From Defluviitaleaceae bacterium (GTDB taxonomy: Bacteria > Bacillota > Clostridia > Lachnospirales > UBA5962), in assembly GCA_009779915.1 (NCBI GenBank), contig WRBA01000011.1, forward strand, positions 30,374 through 94,373: 64,000 bases of DNA. The letters are read 5' to 3'. Under the pieces are notes generated by a model. That model worked only from the letters and a program-made list of their open reading frames with translations, made no database searches and was not told the DNA's origin. Every line of letters begins with the position of its first letter. The first letter of the stretch is position 1. Of the stretch, positions 50,489-59,999 are shown one piece after another. Made by a program: the position numbers and the translations under genes.

Positions 50489-51949
50489 ATGAGTATTATT
50501 CAAAGTTATTGGAAAATCATTGTATTAGCAGTGGTAACGGGACTGGCTCTTATTGTTGTAATCGCTGTAGCTTCTCCCGCATCACCGCCTGAATCTCGTG
50601 TAGAGGCAGGAACTCCGGACACCCCCTACGCTTCTTTGGATTTAGCATTCTTAAATCTTGCCGCAGAAGCTGCAGAGCGTTTGGAAAGCTCTCCCCTGCA
50701 AATGTTAGGAGCAATTGCGGACACAATGAACAGAGGCTCTCTCGCCGTTGATTTTAGTTACAGAGACAGTGCGGTGCCTTTTGGCGGCAATGTCGGTGGG
50801 CAAGTTACTCTTTTCTCTGATGCAGCAAACAGCGAATTTGCCATAGAAACTGTTGTAAACCTTCTTGGCGGCATGATGAATATCGATGTTGACCTTTACA
50901 TAAACAATGAAAGGCTTGCCCTGCGCTCCAGCCTTATGGGCAGTGCCTTTTACGGGATTACTTTCAGCACTTTTAGGGAGGATATCCGTCATTTTGGTCC
51001 TTTAATCGGACTTGATGATTTTATGATGGAGCAGATAGCGGACTTTGTTGAAGCTATTGATATTTCTATGAATGAGGCCTCCTACTCTCCCGAAGAAAGC
51101 CTTGAGCCTTATATCGACCTTTTTACGGAGTTCATAGGCGGCATTGAATATAGTGCCGAAATTACGGTTGAAGGATATACTCATATCCAATTTATAATCA
51201 CTGAAGAGGATATATTGGCTTTTTTAAACAGTCTATATGCTTTAATAGAAGAGGATGAGACTTTAAGAAATGCCCTTGAGCTATACGATAACCCAATTAT
51301 GGAAGATATTGACATGCCTACATATGAGGAGTTTTTAAGAGAGTTTCGAGATGCTATAAGCGAGTTTGAAAACAGTATCTCTCTGGAAGTTGTTTTAGAG
51401 TTTTTAATTGATTCGCAAAACCGGCTGGAGCAGATGAATATACGCACAAACGCTTCGGCAGATGGTATGCCTGGCGGAATTGTTAACATAACTACCGATT
51501 TAGGCCGCTCTGTATATGACCCTTGGGTGGTAAATGTTGTGCTTTACAGTGATTACGATGCCTTTGATAGTTCGGACGGAGTTCAGCTTTTCAATTTTAC
51601 TTGGAGCTTTAGTGAGGATTCACATGTGTTTGAAAACACAATGGACATTAGCTTCGATAATGAAGGGCTAAGCTTCGCTTCATTATGGGCTGAAGAAAGC
51701 GGTGAATTTAGCTTATCTTTTGAAAGCGGCATGGATAGCGGAAGCCTCAGCGGCATTTTCACCTCTGATGAATACGGCAGTTTTTTCCTGGAGTTTGATG
51801 ATTTTAATTTAAGCTCAACAGAAACTTTAAGCCTTTCACTTACAGCGTCACCTGGGGCGGAAATTTTGCCAATTGACTTTATTAACCTTGATGAATGGGG
51901 ATATAGCTTCCTTGATGCTATTGGAATGTTAATGGGGCTTATTCCTTAG
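50489..51949 (+). CDS. Large membrane-anchored extracytoplasmic protein, unknown function
   Basis: 486 residues. One N-terminal signal anchor (IIVLAVVTGLALIVVIAVAS), then an acidic extracytoplasmic region with long amphipathic helices (FLREFRDAISEFENSISLEV) and Ser/Gly-rich beta repeats. No catalytic motif recognised. TGGAGG precedes the ATG at 50489. It follows the ABC operon after the MITE and precedes the glycosylase gene by 21 bases; a link with export is only positional. Confidence 0.75.
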   Translation: MSIIQSYWKIIVLAVVTGLALIVVIAVASPASPPESRVEAGTPDTPYASLDLAFLNLAAEAAERLESSPLQMLGAIADTMNRGSLAVDFSYRDSAVPFGGNVGGQVTLFSDAANSEFAIETVVNLLGGMMNIDVDLYINNERLALRSSLMGSAFYGITFSTFREDIRHFGPLIGLDDFMMEQIADFVEAIDISMNEASYSPEESLEPYIDLFTEFIGGIEYSAEITVEGYTHIQFIITEEDILAFLNSLYALIEEDETLRNALELYDNPIMEDIDMPTYEEFLREFRDAISEFENSISLEVVLEFLIDSQNRLEQMNIRTNASADGMPGGIVNITTDLGRSVYDPWVVNVVLYSDYDAFDSSDGVQLFNFTWSFSEDSHVFENTMDISFDNEGLSFASLWAEESGEFSLSFESGMDSGSLSGIFTSDEYGSFFLEFDDFNLSSTETLSLSLTASPGAEILPIDFINLDEWGYSFLDAIGMLMGLIP

Positions 51950-51970
51950 ACTTGGGAGAGAATTATTATA

Positions 51971-52597
51971 ATGGAGCAATATTTTGAATACGGCGAAACA
52001 GAAATATCTCATTTACGCAAAAAAGATAAGAAGCTTGGAGCAGCCATAAACAAAATCGGCATTTTAAAACGAAAAATAAACCCTGATTTGTTTTCGGCAC
52101 TTGTGGGAAATATGATAGGTCAACAGATTTCCATCAAGTCGGCAAATACAGTTCGAAGCAAACTTAGTGAGCTTTGCGATATGGATATTGAGCCTGAAAA
52201 ACTCCATAACCTTACAGTAGAAGAGATACAAGGCTGCGGTATGACCATGCGTAAGGCAGGTTATATCAAAAATATCGCTGAAGCTGCTGTTACTAAAAGC
52301 GTTGATTTTAATATTCTTCCTTCAAAAAGTGATGAAGAAATTATAAAATCTCTAACATCACTAAATGGTGTCGGTGTTTGGACGGCAGAAATGCTCCTAA
52401 TATTTTCTCTTATGCGTCCAAATGTTATAAGCTATGGTGATTTAGCTATCCGTCGGGGTATGATGCGCTTGTACGGACTTGATGAGCTGCCTAAAGAACA
52501 GTTTTTACACTATGCTAAGAGGTACTTCCCCTTTGCTTCTGCCGCTTCTTTATATTTGTGGGAAATATCTGTACCTGACTCCGAAATAAAGTGGTAA
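51971..52597 (+). CDS. DNA-3-methyladenine glycosylase II-like (AlkA/HhH-GPD)
   Basis: 208 residues. Helix-hairpin-helix GPD fold: ALVGNMIGQQISIKSANTV near 45, the hairpin LTSLNGVGVWTAEMLLIF, and catalytic Asp in SYGDLAIRRGMMRLYG. It lacks the N-terminal TBP-like domain of E. coli AlkA, as is common in clostridial homologues. Removes alkylated bases. GGGAGAG precedes the ATG; a terminator follows. Confidence 0.9.
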   Translation: MEQYFEYGETEISHLRKKDKKLGAAINKIGILKRKINPDLFSALVGNMIGQQISIKSANTVRSKLSELCDMDIEPEKLHNLTVEEIQGCGMTMRKAGYIKNIAEAAVTKSVDFNILPSKSDEEIIKSLTSLNGVGVWTAEMLLIFSLMRPNVISYGDLAIRRGMMRLYGLDELPKEQFLHYAKRYFPFASAASLYLWEISVPDSEIKW

Positions 52598-52611
52598 AAA
52601 TTTATAAAAAT

Positions 52612-52650
52612 AAGACCTTGAAAGCTGCTTATCTACTCTCAAGGTCTTTT
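52612..52650 (+). terminator. Terminator after the DNA glycosylase gene
   Basis: AAGACCTTGA (52612-52621) pairs with TCAAGGTCTT (52639-52648) and TTTT follows, 14 bases after the stop. Confidence 0.9.
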
Positions 52651-52690
52651 CTTAATTAGCTGCTCTCAATTTATTGAATTTTTTTCTCTA

Positions 52691-52719
52691 TTGTGCTAAA
52701 ATTCTAATGTTAGTATAAA
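52691..52719 (+). promoter_or_regulatory. Candidate promoter of the tsaE-tsaB-rimI run
   Basis: TTGTGC (52691-52696), 17 bases, TATAAA (52714-52719), about 115 bases before tsaE. The -35 is weak. Confidence 0.4.
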
Positions 52720-52833
52720 TATAGTCAATCAACCCCAAAAACCCAAACGCTAAACTTGGTTTTATTACAGTCTACGTCGTTGCTTATTTACCCCTCGTAC
52801 CCAGGTTGCTTAACTATAAGGAGGTTTTACTTC

Positions 52834-53256
52834 ATGGAGGAGCATCATTCATACAATCCCCTTGCTACTTATGAATTTGCATATAATCTAGCAAAAACAG
52901 CCAAAAAACGTGAGATTTATACTCTTTCAGGGGATTTAGGTGTCGGCAAAACTGTATTTGCTCAAGGATTTGCGTCAGGGCTTGATATTTCCGATAATGT
53001 TGTAAGCCCTACCTTTACAATTTTGAATATATATGAAGGCAGTCTGCCCCTTTATCACTTCGATATGTATAGGATAGAAGATTTGGATGAGCTTGTAAAT
53101 ATCGGTCATGAAGAATATTTTTATGGTGATGGAATTTGCCTTATCGAATGGCCCGAAATGGTTATAAAAGAAATTCCTTCAAATGCCATAAATATTAAAA
53201 TTACCAAATCCCCTGAAAAGGGCGATGACTACAGGCGCATTGCTATAACGCGCTAA
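52834..53256 (+). CDS. tsaE: TsaE, ATPase of tRNA t6A synthesis
   Basis: 140 residues. Walker A SGDLGVGKTVFAQG near residue 32, SPTFTILNIYEG, Walker B-like LYHFDMYRIED and LIEWPE. Works with TsaB and TsaD to form threonylcarbamoyladenosine at position 37 of ANN-decoding tRNAs. The ATG at 52834 follows AAGGAGG. tsaB begins 11 bases after. Confidence 0.95.
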   Translation: MEEHHSYNPLATYEFAYNLAKTAKKREIYTLSGDLGVGKTVFAQGFASGLDISDNVVSPTFTILNIYEGSLPLYHFDMYRIEDLDELVNIGHEEYFYGDGICLIEWPEMVIKEIPSNAINIKITKSPEKGDDYRRIAITR

Positions 53257-53267
53257 CGGAGATATCT

Positions 53268-53969
53268 ATGAAAATTTTAGCAATTGAAACTACAGGAAGT
53301 GCGGCTTCCGTGGCTATAGTAGATAAAAGTGGCATAATCGCTGAATTTTGGGCTAATCATAAAAAAAATCATTCTGTAACTTTGATGCCTCTTGCCGCCT
53401 ACGCTTTAGAAATGGCAGAATTGTCTCTTTCTAATATTTCTCATATAGCACTTGGAAGCGGTCCCGGGTCTTTTACCGGGCTTAGGCTCTCGGGAGCCTA
53501 TGCTAAATCCTTGGCTCATGGGGCTAATATCCCTATTGTACCTGTTCCGACTCTTGATGGGCTGGCATATAATATTTTAATGGAAAATCGGGTTATTGCG
53601 CCTATTATGGACGCTAAACGTAATGAGGTTTATGCCTGTGCATATTTCTGTGAAAACGGATCATTAAAACGACTTACCCCTTATTTAAACGAGGGATTTG
53701 ATGTGTTTTTGGATAGAGTTAAATCTTTTGGCAGCTCCGCTGTCTTTTTAGGGGATGGCTGCTTTGTTCATGAAAAAACTATTCTGGAGCGCGGTTTTAA
53801 TATAGCAGCGCCTAATAATTTACTCCAAAGAGCTTCCTCCGTTGGTTTATTGGCATATGAGCTTGCTGCCTTAGGGAAAACGGTAAATTATAACAACCTT
53901 GAGCTTACTTATTTACGAAAGCCTCAAGCTGAGCGCGAGCTGGAAATTAAGGAGAACAGCCTAAAATGA
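53268..53969 (+). CDS. tsaB: TsaB, partner of TsaD in tRNA t6A synthesis
   Basis: 233 residues, ASKHA fold. ILAIETTGSAASVAIV at the start, ALGSGPGSFTGLRLSG near 66 and PIMDAKRNEVYAC. Serves as scaffold for TsaD and TsaE. Overlaps rimI by 4 bases (ATGA). tsaD itself is not here. Confidence 0.95.
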   Translation: MKILAIETTGSAASVAIVDKSGIIAEFWANHKKNHSVTLMPLAAYALEMAELSLSNISHIALGSGPGSFTGLRLSGAYAKSLAHGANIPIVPVPTLDGLAYNILMENRVIAPIMDAKRNEVYACAYFCENGSLKRLTPYLNEGFDVFLDRVKSFGSSAVFLGDGCFVHEKTILERGFNIAAPNNLLQRASSVGLLAYELAALGKTVNYNNLELTYLRKPQAERELEIKENSLK

Positions 53970-54406
53970 TTGAAGTGCGTCCTTTTAACAAAAGTGACTT
54001 AGATAGTATATACGAAATCGAGCTAGAGTCTTTTTCCATCCCATGGGCTAAAGATGATTTGCACAAAGACGCTGTAATAAACAAGCTTTCAATTTATTTA
54101 GTGGCTGTGTATGATGATAAAGTAGTCGGCTATGCCGGAATGTGGCATGTAGTCACTGAAGGTCATATAACTAATATAGCGGTCTCCCCTGCTTATAGAA
54201 ATATGGGCATCGGACAAAAACTTATTGAAGGACTCGAAATAATAGCCCGAGAGAAAGAAATGATAGGCATAACCCTTGAAGTTAGGATGAATAACGGAGC
54301 TGCACAAAAGCTTTATATGAAAAATGGATATGTAGTTGAAGGCATCCGTAAAAATTATTATGCGGATACTAAAGAAGATGCGCTGATTATGTGGAAGTAT
54401 TTATAA
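53966..54406 (+). CDS. rimI: RimI, N-terminal acetyltransferase of ribosomal protein bS18
   Basis: 146 residues, GNAT fold. FSIPWAKDDL near 24, the acetyl-CoA loop NIAVSPAYRNMGIGQKLIEGL near 70, and MNNGAAQKLYMKNGYV near 112. Standard third gene after tsaE and tsaB. Confidence 0.93.
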   Translation: MIEVRPFNKSDLDSIYEIELESFSIPWAKDDLHKDAVINKLSIYLVAVYDDKVVGYAGMWHVVTEGHITNIAVSPAYRNMGIGQKLIEGLEIIAREKEMIGITLEVRMNNGAAQKLYMKNGYVVEGIRKNYYADTKEDALIMWKYL

Positions 54407-54429
54407 GCACGTAATTTGGGAGGTGTATA

Positions 54430-56826
54430 ATGGCAAGGGAATTATCATATGACCAATTAAAAAACCACAATATCAAAGATTATTTGAAAAATGTGGTAAA
54501 CACTAAGGAAGTTAAGCCAAGTGAAGATTTAATAGGTCAAGATAGGGCTGAGAAAGCTTTAAAATTTGGGCTTTCTGTTAAATCGAAGGGCTATAATATT
54601 TATGTATCAGGTTTGCCAGGCTCCGGCAAGTCAACTTTTGCAAAAAGATTTGCCGAAGAATTGGCAGCGAATGAGCCTGCCGCTCCCGATATGTGCTATG
54701 TATATAATTTCGATAATCCAAAGCGGCCTAATTTATTTATGCTAAATGCAGGCATTGGCAAGGAATTTGCTGATGATATGGAGGATATGATAAATTCCAT
54801 ATCCGAGGAGCTGCAAAAAGTTTTTTCCTCAAGAGATTTTGAAGATCAAAAAACTGCCATACTTAAAAAATACAATGAAAACCGCGATGAGAAAATTAAA
54901 GAAATGGCTCAGGAAGCCAAGGCTTACGACTTTGGTATAAAAAGCACAAATGCAGGTATGTATTTTATGCCCATATTAGATGGAGTTGCCGTTACCGAGG
55001 AGCAATATGACGAGCTTTCCGAAGATGAGAAGGAGCGGATAAACAAAAATTCTGCCGAAGTTTCCGAGCGTGCCGCGCTAATTATGCGGGATATAAAGGA
55101 ATATGAGAAGCAGATTAAAACAGAGATTGATGACTTGGAGTACAGTACAAGCCTTTTCGTTGTAGGGCGGTATGTTGGTCTTTTATTAGATAAATATGGT
55201 GATAATTCCCAAATCATTAAATATTTACAAGAAATAAAGGAGGATATACTCGAAAACATTGAGGAATTTGTAGTTACTGACAACGAGGAAGAAGATACCC
55301 TTGCCGCAATGCTTCCTTGGTATACCAAAAAAAGCGGGGACTTTTTAAGCAGATATGCTGTTAATGTTTTAGTGGATAACTCAGAAACTAAAGGTGCCCC
55401 TGTTGTTGTTGAGTATAATCCTATATACTCCAATTTAGTAGGGGATATTGAATATGACAGCGAATATGGTAATTTCACTACGGATTTTATGAAAATAAAG
55501 GCCGGAGTGCTGCATAAAGCCAATGGTGGATATCTTATTATACAAGCCGCAGATTTATTTGCAAGTTCTTTCGCTTGGGATGGGCTTAAGAGAGTCCTTC
55601 GCACAGGGGAGATAAATATTGAGCCTCTTCGGGAGTATTCCACAGGGGTTGCTATGTCAGGTGTTCGCCCGGAGCCTGCTAAGGTCAATGTAAAAGTAAT
55701 TATCGTCGGCACACCATTTTATTACGGCTTAATATATGAGTATGATGACGATTTCCAAAAGCTCTTTAAAATACGTGCCGATTTTGACTATGAAATGGAG
55801 TTTAACAAACCTAATGTAGTCAGGCATTTGGGCTTTATTAAAAAACAAATAGAAAAACACGGCTGCTTAGATTTTGAAATAGGCGCAATCAGTCATTTAT
55901 TGGAGTTTTCATCCCGCCTTTCCGAGCGTCAGGATAAATTAAGCGCCCAATTTGACAAAATTGCTGAAATTTTACTTGAGGCTAACGCTTGGGCAAAACT
56001 TGATTCCAAAAACCAAGTAACGGGAGATTATGTAATAAAGGCTATCGATGAGCGCAGGCTAAGACTTAATATGTACGAGGAAAAACTTGGGCAAATGATA
56101 GAAGAACACCTTGTTATGATTGAAACAAAAGGTGAGAAAATTGGGCAAATTAATGGTCTTGCTGTTTTGGATCTTGGAGATTATGCTTTTGCCAAACCCT
56201 CCCGTATAACAGCAACAACTTATATGGGTAGAGCCGGTATCGTTAATATCGAGAAAGAGGCGGAGATGAGCGGTGCTATCCATAATAAAGGTGTTCAGGT
56301 TATGGCAGGTTATTTAGGCTATGTTTTCGCACAGGACTTCCCTCTCTCCTTATCATGCCGTGTGTGTTTTGAGCAAAATTATTCCGGCATTGACGGCGAC
56401 TCCGCCTCAAGTACGGAGCTTTACGCTATATTATCAAGCCTTAGTGAACTCCCTATAAATCAAGGGATAGCCGTTACGGGAAGTATTAATCAATTTGGTG
56501 AAATTCAGCCAATAGGCGGTGTTACCTATAAAGTTGAGGGCTTCTTTGATGTGTGCAATAAGAGAGGGCTAACAGGCAAGCAGGGAGTTATCATTCCTTG
56601 GCAAAATGCTAAGGAATTGGTGTTAAATGATGAGGTTATAGAAGCGGTTAAAAACAGTCTGTTCCACATTTACCCTATTGCCCATGTAAATGAAGGGATA
56701 GAAATACTTACAGGCACAATTGCCGGAGACCGGAATGAAAAGGGTAATTTCCCAATAAAGTCTGTTCATGGCAAAGTATTTAAAAAGCTTAAAAAATTCC
56801 ACAAAAAAGCTGTTTTGGACAATTGA
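54430..56826 (+). CDS. Lon-like ATP-dependent protease (AAA plus S16 domain)
   Basis: 798 residues. Walker A VSGLPGSGKSTFAKR near 61, a long helical insertion (about 130-280), a second AAA part with HKANGGYLIIQAADLFA, and a C-terminal S16 protease domain with the serine in DGDSASSTELYAILS and the lysine in IGGVTYKVEGFFDV. The form is that of the LonB/YcbZ group rather than classical Lon, as the N-terminal Lon substrate domain is missing. GGGAGG precedes the ATG. No membrane helix seen. Confidence 0.92.
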   Translation: MARELSYDQLKNHNIKDYLKNVVNTKEVKPSEDLIGQDRAEKALKFGLSVKSKGYNIYVSGLPGSGKSTFAKRFAEELAANEPAAPDMCYVYNFDNPKRPNLFMLNAGIGKEFADDMEDMINSISEELQKVFSSRDFEDQKTAILKKYNENRDEKIKEMAQEAKAYDFGIKSTNAGMYFMPILDGVAVTEEQYDELSEDEKERINKNSAEVSERAALIMRDIKEYEKQIKTEIDDLEYSTSLFVVGRYVGLLLDKYGDNSQIIKYLQEIKEDILENIEEFVVTDNEEEDTLAAMLPWYTKKSGDFLSRYAVNVLVDNSETKGAPVVVEYNPIYSNLVGDIEYDSEYGNFTTDFMKIKAGVLHKANGGYLIIQAADLFASSFAWDGLKRVLRTGEINIEPLREYSTGVAMSGVRPEPAKVNVKVIIVGTPFYYGLIYEYDDDFQKLFKIRADFDYEMEFNKPNVVRHLGFIKKQIEKHGCLDFEIGAISHLLEFSSRLSERQDKLSAQFDKIAEILLEANAWAKLDSKNQVTGDYVIKAIDERRLRLNMYEEKLGQMIEEHLVMIETKGEKIGQINGLAVLDLGDYAFAKPSRITATTYMGRAGIVNIEKEAEMSGAIHNKGVQVMAGYLGYVFAQDFPLSLSCRVCFEQNYSGIDGDSASSTELYAILSSLSELPINQGIAVTGSINQFGEIQPIGGVTYKVEGFFDVCNKRGLTGKQGVIIPWQNAKELVLNDEVIEAVKNSLFHIYPIAHVNEGIEILTGTIAGDRNEKGNFPIKSVHGKVFKKLKKFHKKAVLDN

Positions 56827-56847
56827 TAACTAAGTTAGGGGTTGCTT

Positions 56848-57537
56848 ATGATGAAGCCTGTTAGGATAACTGATAGAAATATAATGTTTTTTAAACCGAC
56901 AATATATGATTGGGATTTGAATATAGGGCTGATACTTGGCAAAAACCGCAATTATATAATCGATACAGGTGTGGGCAGCGGGAGCGTTAAGCCTATACTG
57001 GACTATATCGCCAATGACAAAAAGCCCATTATCGTAATAAATACCCATTGGCATTGGGATCATTTGTGGGGCAATTGGGTGTTTAAGGACAGTATTATAA
57101 TATCTCATTCATTATGCCTAAGCTTAGCGGATAAACATTGGGATGAAGATGTTAAAAAACACGCCAAACATATTATAGACGGCGAAGTTTATAAACAATT
57201 GCCAAATTTAGTTTTTGAGGATAAGCTTTACTTTCCTGACGATGGGATAATGATTTTTCACAGCCCCGGACACACAGCGGATTGCATCAGCGTCTACGAT
57301 GAAATAGACAACGTACTTCACGCTGGGGATAATATTGGGGATACCGATGATACTATTGTCCCTCATATAGATACGGATTTGGAAACTTTTAAAAAACTTA
57401 TTGCTTTATATGAAAAGTATGATTTTGAAGTCTGTATTTCCGGTCACAATAAAACTCAGGGAAAAGATGTACTTGCTCGCATGAAAACCAAGCTTTATGA
57501 TAGCTGGAATAGACAAAGAAAGGATGAATTATTATGA
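56848..57537 (+). CDS. Metallo-beta-lactamase-fold hydrolase
   Basis: About 229 residues. Metal-binding NTHWHWDHLWGN, HSPGHTADCIS, the bridging Asp in VLHAGDNIGD and the final His in ISGHNKTQG. Dinuclear MBL fold; substrate unknown (thiol-ester hydrolases and RNases share it). The ATG at 56848 follows AGGGG by 7-8 bases. Overlaps the next gene by 4 bases. Confidence 0.88.
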   Translation: MMKPVRITDRNIMFFKPTIYDWDLNIGLILGKNRNYIIDTGVGSGSVKPILDYIANDKKPIIVINTHWHWDHLWGNWVFKDSIIISHSLCLSLADKHWDEDVKKHAKHIIDGEVYKQLPNLVFEDKLYFPDDGIMIFHSPGHTADCISVYDEIDNVLHAGDNIGDTDDTIVPHIDTDLETFKKLIALYEKYDFEVCISGHNKTQGKDVLARMKTKLYDSWNRQRKDELL

Positions 57538-58700
57538 GATATACAGGGGTTTCGGCATACGGGGTACGTGCGCCATTAATCAATAAAGGAGATAATTTGC
57601 CTGAAATAGTTGCAGGTTCTTTGCAAAAAGCTCTGGCGGCGGAAGGGCTTACTCTTAAGCCTACGGATGTTGTTGCCGTGACAGAAGCTGTGGTAGCTAA
57701 AGCACAGGGCAATTATGCAAGTATAGAAGATATCGGGTCGGATGTTCGAGCCAAATTTGCTGATAATACAGTAGGAGTTGTCTTTCCCATTTTAAGCCGC
57801 AATAGGTTTTTAAACATCTTGAAAGGGATTTGCCTTGGAGCGAAGCATGTTTGTGTGCTTCTTCAGCTTCCTCATGATGAAGTGGGCAACCCTGTTATGG
57901 ACATGGATTTAATGGACGATGTTGAGAATGAACTTAAAGGGCTTATCCCCGCTGATGAATTTAAACGTATAACAGGAGAATATAAGCATCCTTTTACTGA
58001 TGTTGACTATATCGAGCTTTATGAAAAGCTATCGGATAATATCAGCATATATCTTTCCTCCGACGCAAGAGATATATTAAAGCTTACGCCTCATGCTCTT
58101 GTTGCGGAGATACACAACCGCGAGCGCACAAAAAAACGGCTTTTAAAAGCAGGGGCTGAAACTGTGTATACTCTTGCGGATATTTTGTCAAAACCTGTAA
58201 ACGGCAGCGGCTATAATCCTGATTATGGTGTACTTGGGTCAAATTTAGCCACCGGGGAAGAGCTTAAATTATTCCCTCGTGATTGTGGTGAGTTCGTTAA
58301 TAAGCTGCAAAAAGAAATTGAACTTAAAACAAATGTTATACCTGAGGTTATGATATATAGCGATGGCGCATTTAAGGATCCTCTCGCGGGAATTTGGGAA
58401 CTTGCCGACCCGGTAGTATCTCCGGGGCATACTGAGAGGCTTAAGGGCCGCCCGGATGAAATTAAGCTTAAACTAGCTGCCAATACTTTTCTTGAAGCTA
58501 TATCCCCACAAGAAAAACAGGAAGCAATAACAAAAATGATACGGGAAAAATCCACCTCAGCCGGATACAGGGAAGGCACTACTCCAAGGATATTTGCTGA
58601 TTTACTAGGCAGCCTTTGTGATTTAGTTAGCGGCAGTGGTGATAAAGGCACACCTATTGTTTTGATTAAAGGTTATTTTGATGATTATGCCAGTGAATAG
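57534..58700 (+). CDS. Coenzyme F420-0:L-glutamate ligase-like protein (CofE family)
   Basis: 388 residues. CofE-like N-terminus (GVRAPLINKGDNLPEI, DVVAVTEAVVAKAQG), the VVFPILSRNRFLNILKGIC block and a Ser/Gly-rich loop, then acidic metal-site segments (IYSDGAFKDPLAG). True CofE adds glutamate to F420. Most Clostridia make no F420, so the substrate here is probably different; long CofE-like proteins of this type occur widely in Firmicutes. Coupled to the MBL gene. Confidence 0.85.
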   Translation: MRYTGVSAYGVRAPLINKGDNLPEIVAGSLQKALAAEGLTLKPTDVVAVTEAVVAKAQGNYASIEDIGSDVRAKFADNTVGVVFPILSRNRFLNILKGICLGAKHVCVLLQLPHDEVGNPVMDMDLMDDVENELKGLIPADEFKRITGEYKHPFTDVDYIELYEKLSDNISIYLSSDARDILKLTPHALVAEIHNRERTKKRLLKAGAETVYTLADILSKPVNGSGYNPDYGVLGSNLATGEELKLFPRDCGEFVNKLQKEIELKTNVIPEVMIYSDGAFKDPLAGIWELADPVVSPGHTERLKGRPDEIKLKLAANTFLEAISPQEKQEAITKMIREKSTSAGYREGTTPRIFADLLGSLCDLVSGSGDKGTPIVLIKGYFDDYASE

Positions 58701-58742
58701 GCAAAGCATCACACTTTTGCTGCAGTTTTAAAGATATCACAA

Positions 58743-58785
58743 AGGCGCTCATTAGGTTTCTATTATCCTAATGAGCGGCCTTTTC
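58743..58785 (+). terminator. Terminator after the CofE-like gene
   Basis: GCTCATTAGG (58747-58756) pairs with CCTAATGAGC (58767-58776) and is followed by GGCCTTTTCTTC. Located about 45 bases past the stop. Confidence 0.8.
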
Positions 58786-58811
58786 TTCTGCAAATAAGAA
58801 AACTTTAAAAC

Positions 58812-59999
58812 TTAAAACAAACAAGCAATCAACGAATAATTATGGAAAGAATTTATAGGGTTTTTCTTACTGTCATGACCAATAGGCGCAATTTCGCCCC
58901 CGGAATAAGAAGCAACAAAAGGAATGTCTGCTCCTAAAGACCCTTTAACTAATGCAAGCTCTTTTAACGGGTCTGACCCAATAGTTAATTGACGGACTAT
59001 ACAGGAGAAAAATAAAGCTGCATTTATATCTTTTTCTTTTGCTATCTCCTCCATAATTTCCTCTATTGCTGTTAAAATATCAGCGGTACTCGGCATTGAG
59101 CCAAAGGTAATTCGCGCCCCTTCAGGTATTTTTCCACGAAAGGCAACATGCCCGTCTTCATTAAAATCAATCATAGCGCGCATAAAAGGAACACTCGATT
59201 CACCTTCTTTATGGTTATCAACAAGTATAGGTATTAAAACAATACCGCTGTTAAATTTACCGTTTAGCGCAAATCCAATGCTTTCAAAATACTCGGATAC
59301 AGGCATATTATTTATCTCTTGAACAATATGCCCATCTGACTTAGTTATCACAGTAGATGTGTCATTAATATTTGATTTGGATGGAACCGACGCTATAAAA
59401 AAGCGCGGAGAAATGTCACCGAAGAATAAAACATAGGATAATTCACGCTTAAATATATCGCCGTTAAAAACTGAGATACTACGGTCAAATACCCCAATAG
59501 CATCATTAACAGAAAGAGTTCCAAAAACCGGAATCCTGCCGCAGACACTTTCCACCGCTTCCACGTAGCAATCTCCCGGCAAGTTCTCATTATCCGTTAC
59601 AGTCGGGAATATAAGTGCCATTTTCAAAGGCTTTTGAGAAGCAGCAATAGCCGCTTTCATTGAATCCTCAATAGCAAGATTATAATCATCCATAAGACCG
59701 TTAGTGCGTGAAGCTGCAAACTCTACATCATCACTTGTTAAAATAAGCATCGAAAATATAAGATCATCCACAACATCATTAGTAGCAATAGAGACAGTTG
59801 TCCCTCCAACTAAAGGTATGCCAAGAGCATTATGAAGCGGCTCCATAATTCCATTTTCAAGAAACTCAGGGTCGCATTGTACAATCCCTATACTATTTTT
59901 TAAAAGAGTCAACTTACTATCAATCTGATTCTTTAGATCTTCACAGGCTAAAGGTATATCATCGATTATTGTCGTATATATAGACACAGCCTTTATCAT
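58812..59999 (-). CDS. FIST-domain sensory protein 1
   Basis: 395 residues covering FIST_N (about 20-215) and FIST_C (about 225-370). Typical features are GIPLVGGTTVSI near 55, RIPVFGTLSVND, and the end FVASYSGGEIAPIG with a Phe-His ending. FIST is a small-molecule sensing module found with kinases and chemoreceptors. Overlaps the kinase gene by 4 bases (ATGA), so the two are coupled; it may supply the signal to that kinase. No membrane helix. Confidence 0.9.
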   Translation of the reverse strand: MIKAVSIYTTIIDDIPLACEDLKNQIDSKLTLLKNSIGIVQCDPEFLENGIMEPLHNALGIPLVGGTTVSIATNDVVDDLIFSMLILTSDDVEFAASRTNGLMDDYNLAIEDSMKAAIAASQKPLKMALIFPTVTDNENLPGDCYVEAVESVCGRIPVFGTLSVNDAIGVFDRSISVFNGDIFKRELSYVLFFGDISPRFFIASVPSKSNINDTSTVITKSDGHIVQEINNMPVSEYFESIGFALNGKFNSGIVLIPILVDNHKEGESSVPFMRAMIDFNEDGHVAFRGKIPEGARITFGSMPSTADILTAIEEIMEEIAKEKDINAALFFSCIVRQLTIGSDPLKELALVKGSLGADIPFVASYSGGEIAPIGHDSKKNPINSFHNYSLIACLF